From: a virus
Length of the DNA: 30,466 bases
Direction: 5' to 3' (one strand)
Virus record (IMG/VR): IMGVR_UViG_3300007276_000191
Span: 1 to 30,466 of that record
Shown here: positions 13,993 to 21,007 of the stretch, one piece after another
How the letters are laid out: each line of letters begins with the position of its first letter
How positions within the stretch are numbered: the stretch's first letter is position 1
Notes under the pieces: generated by a model
The model's input: only the letters and a program-made list of their open reading frames with translations
What the model was told of the DNA's origin: nothing
Databases searched by the model: none
Position numbers and translations under genes: made by a program

Positions 13993-15333
13993 ATGAACGA
14001 TAGTAAGTTGTACAGTCAAGAAGCTGAGCAAAGCGTTCTCGGAGCTATCATGCTCGATGAGATAGCGTTTGATATTGTGACTGAGGTAGGACTTCAAGCC
14101 AGCCACTTTTACGGCGGGAATCACAAGCTAGTTTTTGAAGCAATTACGCACTTGTCAGAGAGTGCGCAGCCGACGGACGTTGTAACAGTCGCGGAACGGC
14201 TAGATGTTACAGGCAAGTTAGAAGCAGCAAGCGGGGCGGCTTACTTATCTCGCATGGTAGATATAACGCCGTCAATCGACAATGCCAAAGCCTACGCTGA
14301 AATCATCATAGATCGTTCGCGCAGGCGCTCGCTAGTGGCCCTCAGTGGCGATATTCGCGCGAAGATAGGCGAAGGTGCGGAGACTGAAGAGGTAAAGGAC
14401 TACACGGCCACACAGTTGCAGAGAATGGATGACGACTGCAACACTGGCGACATTATCAGCGGTGACGACGCGCTCAGGCTTGCAATCGAGCGTCTAGATA
14501 GTAGGTTTAATTTTAAAGGCGATGATTGGACGTTTGGAATAGATCAACTTGATAAAATGCTAGTACCTGAACCAAGCCGCGTTATCGGGATTATCGGGGC
14601 GACAAGCTCGGGGAAATCCACGCTAGCCCAAACGGCAGCGGAAACCAGTTTGAACATGGGTATCCCTGTTTTTTACGCGACGATGGAAATGCCACCAGCG
14701 CAAATGATGAACCGCTTTATTTCATCCGCTGGCAATGTCAACCGTGACTTTCTAAGAGACCCGCGCGGATTTGCTCATCCAGACGAGCAGTGGCCACGAT
14801 TGGCCGCCGGAACGCAAAAGCTAAAAGGCTTACCGCTCACTATCGACGGAGGCGCACGCCAGACAATTTCAACGCTAACTGCAAGAATTAAGGCGTGGGT
14901 GCGAAAGATGAAAGCGGAAGGCCACACGGAGCGGCTTTTGGTTGTTGTTGACCATGTTCACTTGATGAGTATTCCGGGTAAGGACATCGTCAATGAGCTG
15001 GGTAATATTTCCAAAGGCTTGAAGTTCCTAGCGCTAGAAACCGGAGTTTGTATTCTTCCACTATTTCAAGTAAACCGAGGCATAACAAACAGGCCAGACC
15101 GTAGGCCGATGAAGCATGACATTCGTGATTCTGGTAAAATTGAGGCCGACTTAGACGCTGTTATCGGTGTTTATCGTGATGAGATATACAACCCAGACAC
15201 AGAGTATAAAGGCGTTGCTGAGGCTATCATAAGTAAGAGTCGAGACGGTGAGCTGGGAACGGCTTACATGAAAGACGACTTGCGTTTTAGTCGATTTGGA
15301 AACCTAAGCGATTCATTCCAGAACCAAAACTAG
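13993..15333 (+). CDS. dnaB: Replicative DNA helicase, DnaB family
   Basis: This 446-residue protein has the two-domain DnaB plan. The N-terminal helical domain (residues 1-110) includes EAEQSVLGAIMLDEIAFDIV. The C-terminal RecA-like ATPase has Walker A GATSSGKST (202-210), a MEMP segment (231-234), Walker B VVVDHVHLM (317-325) and a downstream QVNRG (H4-type) motif. It unwinds DNA ahead of the phage fork as a hexamer. A GGGGG ribosome site precedes the ATG. Its TAG stop lies within the next promoter element (GGCGC, 15333). Length and motifs are normal for the family. Confidence 0.95.
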   Translation: MNDSKLYSQEAEQSVLGAIMLDEIAFDIVTEVGLQASHFYGGNHKLVFEAITHLSESAQPTDVVTVAERLDVTGKLEAASGAAYLSRMVDITPSIDNAKAYAEIIIDRSRRRSLVALSGDIRAKIGEGAETEEVKDYTATQLQRMDDDCNTGDIISGDDALRLAIERLDSRFNFKGDDWTFGIDQLDKMLVPEPSRVIGIIGATSSGKSTLAQTAAETSLNMGIPVFYATMEMPPAQMMNRFISSAGNVNRDFLRDPRGFAHPDEQWPRLAAGTQKLKGLPLTIDGGARQTISTLTARIKAWVRKMKAEGHTERLLVVVDHVHLMSIPGKDIVNELGNISKGLKFLALETGVCILPLFQVNRGITNRPDRRPMKHDIRDSGKIEADLDAVIGVYRDEIYNPDTEYKGVAEAIISKSRDGELGTAYMKDDLRFSRFGNLSDSFQNQN

Positions 15334-15374
15334 GCGCGTAATGTCCTACCAAAAAGCCCCAGCTTAGCTATAGT
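15331..15374 (+). promoter_or_regulatory. TTGGC / TGTCCTACC promoter of the recombination genes (copy 5)
   Basis: TAGGCGCG starts at 15331, overlapping the helicase stop. TGTCCTACCA lies at 15342-15351 and TATAGT at 15369-15374, spacing 19. ATCAAC follows at 15381. A CCCC/GGGG pair flanks the -10 region. It drives erf, exo and ssb. Confidence 0.75.
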
Positions 15375-15399
15375 GGGGTTATCAACATAGGGGATTGAT

Positions 15400-16101
15400 A
15401 TGAACGAAGTAACAACATTTTCACCGCAAGCATTGCTTGAAAAAGCAATGAAGTCTAATGATATTGCGGTACTAGAACGAATCATTGATTTAAACGAGCG
15501 CATTGTAAACCGTAACGCACAATCTGAGTTTGTCGCGGCATTGTCTCGATTCCAGCGTGATTGTCCAGAAGTTAAAGCTCTGAAGCAGGGGCATAACTAC
15601 AAGTACGCGCCACTGCAAGACATTATCGCTCAAGTTAAGGCGCTGCTAGTTGAGTGCGGCCTGTCTTATCGTTTTGAGCAAAGTCAGACAGAAAAGGAAA
15701 TCACTGTAACCTGTTTGGTTACACATCTATCTGGGCACTCTGAAGCGACGACTGTATCAGCAATGCCAGACACGGCAGGTAGTAAAAACAGCGTGCAGGC
15801 GATTGGTTCCACGATTACTTACTTACGCCGGTATTCATTCACGGGCGCACTAGGCATTGTTACCGCTGATGTGGATTCTGATGCTCGTCTGGCTGGCCAA
15901 GCTACGCAGGAGTTCACCGACGCTCAAATGATTATGGATATTGAGGCACTAATTGAAGACACCGGTTCAGACCGTGCGAAAGTGTTGCAATGGGTTGGCA
16001 CTTCGGTAGGCGCTGAGATAACAGCATTTAGCCAGCTTTACAAGAAAGACGGCCAGAAAGTCATCAAGCGTCTTAAAGACAAGGCGGCTAAGAATGTTTG
16101 A
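15400..16101 (+). CDS. erf: Erf-family single-strand annealing protein
   Basis: This 233-residue protein has clear ERF family segments: YKYAPLQDIIAQVKALL, GLSYRFEQ, TCLVTHLSGHSEATTV, then DTAGSKNSVQAIGSTITYLR and RYSFTGALGIVTADVDSD. Erf proteins form rings that anneal complementary single strands and promote phage genome circularisation or recombination. It is partnered here with the exonuclease that starts eight bases before its stop. The C-terminal 50 residues are less conserved and helical. GGGGATTGAT before ATG gives the ribosome site. Confidence 0.93.
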   Translation: MNEVTTFSPQALLEKAMKSNDIAVLERIIDLNERIVNRNAQSEFVAALSRFQRDCPEVKALKQGHNYKYAPLQDIIAQVKALLVECGLSYRFEQSQTEKEITVTCLVTHLSGHSEATTVSAMPDTAGSKNSVQAIGSTITYLRRYSFTGALGIVTADVDSDARLAGQATQEFTDAQMIMDIEALIEDTGSDRAKVLQWVGTSVGAEITAFSQLYKKDGQKVIKRLKDKAAKNV

Positions 16102-16762
16102 GTTAGATTTTGCGCAGGGTTCGCCTGAGTGGCTACGCTCTCGAATCGGGATTGTTTCCGCAAGCCGCTTTAAAGACGTTCTAACAGAACCTAAATCTAA
16201 TGCTGACAAAGAGGCTGGTATTCTATCGGTAACGGCTGAGACTTACTTGTACGAGCTTGTAAGTATGATTTTAACCGATGAAGCTCCGAACTTCTCAAGT
16301 GCCGCGACTGACTGGGGGCATGAGAACGAACCTTTAGCACGGCTTGAATACAGCATGATGACTGATAACAATGTCGAAGAGGCTGGAATCTTCTTCCACG
16401 ACAACCGCAAAGCAGGCGCAAGCCCAGACGGATTGGTTGATGATGACGGCATGATTGAGGTTAAGTGCCCATTCAATACCGTGAACCATGTTCGTACTGT
16501 TGTTGCTGGTGATATGCCGAAGGAGCATATGCCGCAGGTTCAGGGTAATTTGTGGATTAATGGCCGTGAGTGGTGCGACTTCATAAGCTTTGACCCGCGT
16601 ATCGAAGGTGATGGGCGCTTGTTTATCAAACGCATATACCGCGATGAAACTTATATCAAAAACATAGAGCGCCGCGTGTTGGCGTTTATTCAAAAGCTTG
16701 ACTTTGTATTGCTGGAATCGTTCAGCATTGCATGGGAAGGCGTAAATAAGGAGGCCAACTAA
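16094..16762 (+). CDS. YqaJ/lambda-Exo-type 5'-3' exonuclease
   Basis: This 222-residue protein has the lambda exonuclease fold motifs: GSPEWLRSRIGIVSASRF near the N-terminus, WGHENEPLARLEY (Glu near 77-79), GASPDGLVDDDGMIEVKCP with Asp112, Glu122 and Lys124 as the D-x(n)-ExK active site, and QVQGNLWINGREWCDFISFD. It degrades one strand of duplex DNA to give 3' tails for Erf to anneal. Overlap with erf (eight bases) and with the SSB gene (TAATG) supports co-production of one recombination machine. Confidence 0.93.
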   Translation: MFELDFAQGSPEWLRSRIGIVSASRFKDVLTEPKSNADKEAGILSVTAETYLYELVSMILTDEAPNFSSAATDWGHENEPLARLEYSMMTDNNVEEAGIFFHDNRKAGASPDGLVDDDGMIEVKCPFNTVNHVRTVVAGDMPKEHMPQVQGNLWINGREWCDFISFDPRIEGDGRLFIKRIYRDETYIKNIERRVLAFIQKLDFVLLESFSIAWEGVNKEAN

Positions 16763-17235
16763 TGGCACATACAATCACTGGGAAACTAAACAAGCCAGCT
16801 AATCAATTCCAAGCTGGCGAATCACTGGGCTTTAACGTGCGGTTAGGCGTTAAATATTACGACCGCAAGACAAATCAGGATGAGTGGACAAATTACAGCG
16901 CGGTTATCTTCTCGAAGAACGCTAACCAGATTGGATACTTGCAACAGGTTTTAGTTGAAGGCGCCGTAGTATCGGTAAGTGGTGAGTCTATCAAAGTCGA
17001 TCAGTACGAAGGTCAAAACGGATCGTCTATAACTCTTGAGTTACAGAACGCACGACTAGAGTATGCCTACAATCCGCAAGGGCAGGCTAATGCTCAACCT
17101 CCGCAGGCTTACCAGCAACCGCAACAGCAGGCACCGCAATACCAGCAGCCGCCACAAGGCTATGCGCCACAACAGCAGGTTCAGCAAGGCGCATACAACC
17201 AACAACAGCCGGTTCCGCCGGGCCATCGTCGATAG
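16762..17235 (+). CDS. ssb: Single-stranded DNA-binding protein with Gln/Pro tail
   Basis: The first 110 residues form an OB-fold SSB (VRLGVKYYDRKTNQDEWTNY, then FSKNANQIGYLQQVLVEGAV, VSVSGE). The C-terminal 45 residues are almost only Gln, Pro, Ala, Tyr and Gly. The protein ends PVPPGHRR. Bacterial SSBs normally end in an acidic DDDIPF-type tip that recruits partners, and that tip is absent here. It acts with Erf and Exo directly upstream. The next gene starts inside its stop (TAGTG, a GTG start). Confidence 0.85.
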   Translation: MAHTITGKLNKPANQFQAGESLGFNVRLGVKYYDRKTNQDEWTNYSAVIFSKNANQIGYLQQVLVEGAVVSVSGESIKVDQYEGQNGSSITLELQNARLEYAYNPQGQANAQPPQAYQQPQQQAPQYQQPPQGYAPQQQVQQGAYNQQQPVPPGHRR

Positions 17236-17402
17236 TGTCTGACCTACTAACCCGCGCTGAGAAATTCGGCGCGATTAAACCAACAGAGTGCGCTTGTGAC
17301 CACCAGTTAATGGGCACAGGCGCAATATTCTTCCAGTCGGTCGGTTTGCTCAAGTGCGCAAACTGTCTAGGCTGGCAGCTAATAAGGAAACCTATCGAAT
17401 GA
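17235..17402 (+). CDS. Small zinc-ribbon-like protein (55 aa)
   Basis: It starts with GTG at 17235, sharing a base with the SSB stop. Four cysteines are arranged as CAC (with a following His) and, 20 residues later, CANC, a likely zinc ribbon. Between them lies a hydrophobic strand pair (MGTGAIFFQSVGLL). The end LGWQLIRKPIE is compact. The stop overlaps the next ATG (ATGA). Role unknown; a nucleic-acid or protein adaptor is possible. Confidence 0.55.
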   Translation: MSDLLTRAEKFGAIKPTECACDHQLMGTGAIFFQSVGLLKCANCLGWQLIRKPIE

Positions 17403-17704
17403 ATACGGATGATTTAATTAAGGCGATTGAAGCATGGGCGAAGATGCGAGAGCTTGATAATGGAGACTCAGCGCGTCAAATGCTCAAGACGGTTGAAGAA
17501 GTAGGTGAGGTTGCTTCAGCGCTAGCTAAAGGCCAGCGTGACGAGCTACAGGACGGGATTGGTGACGTTGTTGTTACTCTAATCATATTAGCTATGCAAA
17601 ACGGCATGACGCTGAATGAGTGTTTGCTTGCGGCATGGCTTGAGATTAAAGACCGTAAAGGCAAAACGGTGGATGGTGTTTTCATTAAGTCTGAAGACCT
17701 ATGA
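17399..17704 (+). CDS. MazG-like nucleotide pyrophosphohydrolase
   Basis: This 101-residue protein has the MazG/all-alpha NTP-PPase metal-binding pattern: KTVEEVGEVASALAKG (EExxE-like) followed by DGIGDVVVTLIILA (ExxD-like second motif). Such enzymes hydrolyse NTPs or dNTPs and, in phages, may adjust nucleotide or (p)ppGpp pools. ATG 17399 is chosen because it gives a normal ATGA overlap with the previous gene and the natural N-terminus. Its TGA stop lies at the left boundary of attC-like site 3. Confidence 0.8.
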   Translation: MNTDDLIKAIEAWAKMRELDNGDSARQMLKTVEEVGEVASALAKGQRDELQDGIGDVVVTLIILAMQNGMTLNECLLAAWLEIKDRKGKTVDGVFIKSEDL

Positions 17705-17749
17705 CAAAGAGTTTGCGCGCCGCAGGTCGCACAGAATGAAGTGTTATTG
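17699..17749 (+). repeat. attC-like imperfect palindrome 3
   Basis: The left arm CTATGACAA (17699-17707) contains the MazG stop. The right arm is TGAAGTGTTATTG (17737-17749). The interior is GC-rich with TTGCG/CGCA pairing but is more degenerate than in sites 2 and 5. The right core GTTATTG overlaps TTGGCGC, the first block of the next promoter, by three bases. Confidence 0.5.
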
Positions 17750-17789
17750 GCGCTAAGTGTCCTACCCGCCAAGGAAGGCACGGTATAGA
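17747..17789 (+). promoter_or_regulatory. TTGGC / TGTCCTACC promoter (copy 6)
   Basis: TTGGCGCTAAG starts at 17747, TGTCCTACCC lies at 17758-17767, and TATAGA at 17784-17789, spacing 18. It begins within the core of attC-like site 3, so it sits at the very start of the following cassette-like unit. It drives the ORF at 17814. Confidence 0.7.
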
Positions 17790-17813
17790 CTATAAAAAAA
17801 ATGAGGAAATGAG

Positions 17814-18128
17814 ATGAACAATGAGATGAACAACGTATTTGATTTTAACGCACTACTGAAGAAAGCGAACGAGCGGGATGACTTTCCAATGCCGGGATTA
17901 GAGCGACGAAACTTAGACGCAGCGATGAATCAATGCAGCCGCGTTGATACCTTAATAGGCATGGCTTGCGATGACTTAGATTTAATGTCAGACATCATCG
18001 AATTGGCTTTTGATTCAAGCAAAGAGAAAGCGCGTGAGTTTGACGCCGGAATCGCTGAGCATATCAAAGCCAACCCTGATGGACGGATAGCGCAGGTTCT
18101 TAAAGCAGCGCTTCAGGATTATGTTTAA
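17814..18128 (+). CDS. Hypothetical helical protein in a cassette-like unit (104 aa)
   Basis: An acidic, helical protein (FDFNALLKKANERDDFPMPG; later LIGMACDDLDLMSDIIELAF) with no recognised family. AGGAAATGAG is the ribosome site for ATG 17814; a second ATG at 17826 is in frame. It has its own phage-type promoter and ends with TAA inside GTTTAAC, the left arm of attC-like site 4. Promoter, ORF and recombination-like site thus form one unit of about 455 bases. Confidence 0.6.
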   Translation: MNNEMNNVFDFNALLKKANERDDFPMPGLERRNLDAAMNQCSRVDTLIGMACDDLDLMSDIIELAFDSSKEKAREFDAGIAEHIKANPDGRIAQVLKAALQDYV

Positions 18129-18204
18129 CCCCTTGCTTTATGGCTGAGAAGCGACAGCGCAGCAGTCCTAGCGAGGAACGAGCGATAACAGCAATTTGTT
18201 AGGT
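18123..18204 (+). repeat. attC-like imperfect palindrome 4
   Basis: The outer boxes GTTTAAC (18123-18129) and GTTAGGT (18198-18204) match the attC consensus pair RYYYAAC and GTTRRRY. Arms 18124-18144 and 18182-18203 align through TAAC, TTGCT, TTAT and GC, with one extra unpaired base on the right arm, a feature of attC. The interior contains the small hairpin TCCT-AGCG-AGGA. Length is 82 nt. Confidence 0.6.
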
Positions 18205-18211
18205 ATTGAAT

Positions 18212-18415
18212 ATGGCAATTATTTATCAAATTAAACAGCACGTAGAAACAATAAACAAAGGTTGGCTTGAGGTCGTTGCAACAGAAGAGATCGAGCGAAT
18301 TGCAAAGCTCACATATGAGCGGTTGTGTGCAGAATATCCAGATGAATATTTTGAACTAATAAAATCGGAGTCCACAAATTCTTGCATGGCATTCACAACC
18401 AAACAAGATACCTAA
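18212..18415 (+). CDS. Hypothetical protein in a cassette-like unit (67 aa)
   Basis: A small helical protein (MAIIYQIKQHVETINKGWLE, then IERIAKLTYERLCAEYPDEY) with a short polar tail; no known family. The ribosome site TTAGGT is part of the right core of attC-like site 4, as happens in integron cassettes. TAA at 18413-18415 lies inside the left arm of site 5. An in-frame TTG at 18206 is an alternative start. The unit between the two cores is about 257 bases. Confidence 0.55.
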   Translation: MAIIYQIKQHVETINKGWLEVVATEEIERIAKLTYERLCAEYPDEYFELIKSESTNSCMAFTTKQDT

Positions 18416-18461
18416 CAAGAATGGACGCGGGCGGAACGTCCCGCGCTCTGAAGTGTTATTA
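18410..18461 (+). repeat. attC-like imperfect palindrome 5
   Basis: The left arm is ACCTAACAA, with the ORF stop inside. The right arm is TGAAGTGTTATTA (18449-18461). The inner stem is CGCGGG/CCCGCG (18426-18445). It shares TAACAA-n-AAT-n-GACGCGGGC and the right-hand TGAAGTGTTAT with site 2, so the two belong to the same subfamily although 4.7 kb apart. Length is 52 nt. Confidence 0.6.
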
Positions 18462-18472
18462 AGGGGTGAAGC

Positions 18473-18700
18473 ATGAGCTACAACAGAGACAGCGATGAGG
18501 CGCTAGGCAAGAGCTTGGCAGTGAGTAATAACGCAAAAGAGCAGCTATCTATGTGCTGCCAGACATTGTGCGATAAATCAGTCGTAGAGCGGTACATAGC
18601 GAGTTTAGAGCTAGAAATACGAAACCAGCGTAAACAGATAGAGCTATTACAGCTTGAGATCAAAGCGCAGGATAAGCGAAACGGCGTTCTCTGGAATTAA
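18473..18700 (+). CDS. Small coiled-coil protein (75 aa)
   Basis: The C-terminal half is a clear coiled coil (YIASLELEIRNQRKQIELLQ and on). The N-terminal half is polar with a CC pair and another Cys. Proteins of this shape are common in phage early operons, with no known function. AAGGGGTGA gives a strong ribosome site just after attC-like site 5. Confidence 0.6.
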   Translation: MSYNRDSDEALGKSLAVSNNAKEQLSMCCQTLCDKSVVERYIASLELEIRNQRKQIELLQLEIKAQDKRNGVLWN

Positions 18701-18719
18701 TCAGGCGCAAGGGGTGAGT

Positions 18720-19121
18720 ATGGAATTACTTATAAACAGCGACCAGAGTTTGCAGGAAGCAATACAAGAGCTTACGGCGGCCTATGAGGCCGATAGATAC
18801 CTAAAGGTTAAGGTAAGCACTGGCAAGCAGCGCACGCTCACTCAGAACGGCGCTTTGCATTTGTACTGCCGGATGGTATCGGATGCAATGAACGATGCAG
18901 GCATAGAGCAGCAAGTATTCTTCAAGCCCGGTTTTCAGGTTCAATGGAACGAACGCACGGTGAAAGACAACATCTGGCGACCGGTGCAGCTTGCTATAAC
19001 TGATCAAGAAAGCACTACTAAGCCGAAGCGAGAGCATTACTCGCTCATATATGAACACATAAACAGAAAGCTATCAGAGCACGGCATACATGTACCTTGG
19101 CCGTCTAGGGGGTTGGAATGA
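18720..19121 (+). CDS. NinB-like recombination protein
   Basis: This 133-residue protein has features of the NinB family: a strand-rich start with SLQEAIQELTAAYEADRYLK, the motif KQRTLTQNGALHLYCRMVSD (compare RSLDQNxxLW in NinB), and a C-terminal KREHYSLIYEHINRKL. Lambda NinB (Orf) binds single-stranded DNA and SSB and assists recombination. NinG lies downstream, supporting a nin-type module. The ATG at 18720 has GGGGTGAG seven bases upstream. The match is distant. Confidence 0.6.
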   Translation: MELLINSDQSLQEAIQELTAAYEADRYLKVKVSTGKQRTLTQNGALHLYCRMVSDAMNDAGIEQQVFFKPGFQVQWNERTVKDNIWRPVQLAITDQESTTKPKREHYSLIYEHINRKLSEHGIHVPWPSRGLE

Positions 19122-19333
19122 GTAATAAAGAAAAGTTGAAGCCGTGTCCGTTTTGCGGTGGCGAACCAAAAATAAAAAGAAGTCGAGGCAATGAATATGC
19201 GGGCTACGCTGAAGCTGTATCGGTGAGCTGTTGTGTGTATATGTGCTGCAATGACAAGATGGATTCTAGCGGCAATCCCATTGAAAATGACGCATACAAT
19301 AGGGTTATAGAGCGATGGAATAAAAGAGCATGA
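19118..19333 (+). CDS. Lar-like (restriction alleviation) zinc protein
   Basis: The N-terminus KLKPCPFCGGEPKIKRSRG and the C-terminal AYNRVIERWNKRA match the small Lar-type family (PCPFCGG ... WNxR). Rac Lar modulates type I restriction; many phage relatives are untested. Extra Cys pairs (SCCVYMCC) lie in the middle. ATGA overlaps with both neighbours show tight operon translation. Confidence 0.75.
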   Translation: MSNKEKLKPCPFCGGEPKIKRSRGNEYAGYAEAVSVSCCVYMCCNDKMDSSGNPIENDAYNRVIERWNKRA

Positions 19334-19536
19334 ATAGGCGTAGAAAGTTTGGAGAGCTTGTTAGTGTCGATGGTGCTATTCGGGCTGTTATTGTTAGATT
19401 AAACCCTAGTTTAGATGGGGCAGATAAGCGCCCATGCTTTGCTTGTGATGATTGCGACTGCGAGGAGTTCGATAACTTACTGACTGAAAACGGTGAATTC
19501 ATTTATCACATCAGTGAATGCAGGATGAGCGATTAA
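19330..19536 (+). CDS. Hypothetical Cys-rich protein (68 aa)
   Basis: A basic start (MNRRRKFGELVSVDGAIRAV) is followed by an acidic Cys cluster (CFACDDCDCEEFD) that may bind a metal, then EFIYHISECRMSD. No family recognised. It overlaps the Lar-like gene by four bases and the next small ORF by one (TAATG). Confidence 0.55.
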   Translation: MNRRRKFGELVSVDGAIRAVIVRLNPSLDGADKRPCFACDDCDCEEFDNLLTENGEFIYHISECRMSD

Positions 19537-19625
19537 TGACAACAAAACTACAAGAAGAGCGACTATCTGAGATAGTAAAGAATAGCCGCCAGCAGCGGTC
19601 AGTCAGTTATCTGAGTCTGGCATAA
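19536..19625 (+). CDS. Short ORF, possible truncated relative of the gene at 20138 (29 aa)
   Basis: It begins MTTKLQEERLSEIVKNSRQQ, close to the beginning of the 20138 gene (MTTTLQKELLFEIAKY). It stops after 29 residues, before the winged-helix part. It starts on a TAATG overlap. It could be a duplicated and cut remnant or a short real peptide. Confidence 0.35.
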   Translation: MTTKLQEERLSEIVKNSRQQRSVSYLSLA

Positions 19626-19688
19626 TTAAATAAAACTCGGCCGTGTTGTGATTACGGATAAGTATTAGCTAGAGATAGAGGGTAACGA

Positions 19689-20141
19689 ATGAAGAAAAGA
19701 AAACAGAACAACATGAACAAGCGTTTTTCACAGGTTGCCAGAGGTGCAATCAAAGATTTGGCGATTTGTTTTGTGGAAACCAATCCAAAAGCACAGGTTG
19801 TCAGTCTGAAACATAAGGCAAAAGTCAGACCATCCGAAGCCATGATCCGTGCGTTTACCTCCGTTCCGTACAAGTGGACTATATATCTTTCAGTAATAGG
19901 AAAGGACTGGGCTGGTAATCTCTACACGAAGTCGCTTGAGGTTGAGACGGGTGTGCCATGCTTGCAGGATACTCTAGCTGAACAATTGTGGCCAATTCAT
20001 AACGAGTTGCGTGATGGAATGCCGGAGCGCGACTATATATGTAGGGCATGGATTGCCAGTCCTCACGGGTATTCGTTCGATGAGGCAGAAGCTATGGAGT
20101 ATTTCGATATGATCGGCGTTGCGGAGCGTGATGCGGCATGA
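19689..20141 (+). CDS. Hypothetical protein (150 aa)
   Basis: A basic N-terminus (MKKRKQNNMNKRFSQVARGA) is followed by a mixed alpha/beta body (SVPYKWTIYLSVIGKDWAGN, then LWPIHNELRDG) and an acidic end. No recognised family. GAGGGTAACGA before ATG is the ribosome site. The 63 bases upstream hold no clear promoter. The next gene starts four bases before its stop. Confidence 0.55.
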   Translation: MKKRKQNNMNKRFSQVARGAIKDLAICFVETNPKAQVVSLKHKAKVRPSEAMIRAFTSVPYKWTIYLSVIGKDWAGNLYTKSLEVETGVPCLQDTLAEQLWPIHNELRDGMPERDYICRAWIASPHGYSFDEAEAMEYFDMIGVAERDAA

Positions 20142-20332
20142 CCACAACACTACAAAAAGAACTGCTATTTGAGATTGCAAAGTACACTCAGACACCGACT
20201 AAGACACGCAGAGGCTTTAGCGCAGAATGGAACAAGACGCTGGTAAAGCAGCTCATTGCGCTAGACCTGGTGACTGTAAAATTTGGCAGTGTAGTTCTGA
20301 CTGAAAAGGGGTGGCAGGAAATTGGCAAATAG
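20138..20332 (+). CDS. Small winged-helix-like protein (64 aa)
   Basis: The sequence ends in a winged-helix-like unit (WNKTLVKQLIALDLVTVKFG, then VVLTEKGWQEIGK: helix, strand, wing). Such small proteins occur next to ninG in many phages. ATGA overlap upstream and an 11-base overlap with ninG downstream point to coupled translation. DNA binding is plausible but untested. Confidence 0.55.
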   Translation: MTTTLQKELLFEIAKYTQTPTKTRRGFSAEWNKTLVKQLIALDLVTVKFGSVVLTEKGWQEIGK

Positions 20333-20909
20333 CAAAAAGCGATGCAAGCACTGTAAAAGCTACTTTGAAGCTGAATCAATGGTAGTGGTGCCCGCTGGAA
20401 CCTTCTGTACTTACGAACACGCTACGGAGTGGGTTAAGACAAAGGCTGGTAAGGCAAGCGAAGAAAAGGTTCGTAAGTCTAGTAATATTGAGGCGAAAAA
20501 AGCAATAGTGCCAAGGTCTAAGTTGTTATCTAGATTGCAAACACTTGTAAACCAATGGATTGTTCATGTTAGAGATAAGTATGAGCCATGCTGCACATGT
20601 GGAGAATTAAAGGAAAGCATAAAGTATGATGCTGGCCATATGATTAGTCGCGGGGCGTCACCAGCTCTTAGGTTTGAGTTAACCAATATACATAAGCAGT
20701 GTTCAGTAAAGTGCAATATTTACGGATCAGGCAAAAGAAAAGAGTATGAGTTATTTATTGTAAGTAAATACGGAAAAGATCATCTTGATTGGCTTAATGG
20801 TCCTCACCCATCTCTTAAGGAGAAGTTTCCTGACAATGAATCAATAAAAAAAGAAATTACATTGTATAGGAAGATACTAAGAGATGCTGGCTTAAGGCCT
20901 AATTTGTAG
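20322..20909 (+). CDS. ninG: NinG-type nuclease/recombination protein
   Basis: This 195-residue protein matches NinG (Rap). It has a Cys pair CKHC near the N-terminus, a Lys-rich linker, then CCTCGE (residues 90-95), KYDAGHMISRGASPALRFEL (101-120), NIHKQCSVKCN and KRKEYELF. Lambda NinG is a structure-specific endonuclease acting on recombination intermediates, with an HNH-like core. The start is TTG at 20322, supported by an AGGAA site at the right distance and by the lack of an earlier ATG. The coding sequence is AT-richer in its second half. Confidence 0.9.
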   Translation: MANSKKRCKHCKSYFEAESMVVVPAGTFCTYEHATEWVKTKAGKASEEKVRKSSNIEAKKAIVPRSKLLSRLQTLVNQWIVHVRDKYEPCCTCGELKESIKYDAGHMISRGASPALRFELTNIHKQCSVKCNIYGSGKRKEYELFIVSKYGKDHLDWLNGPHPSLKEKFPDNESIKKEITLYRKILRDAGLRPNL

Positions 20910-21007
20910 TATCATTATCTTGTGCCTAGGCTTAGCGGCTGAATCTGGACTTCAATCACCCAGCGGCACTACATATTAGATTGATAGCCGATAATTGTGA
21001 GGTTTCT

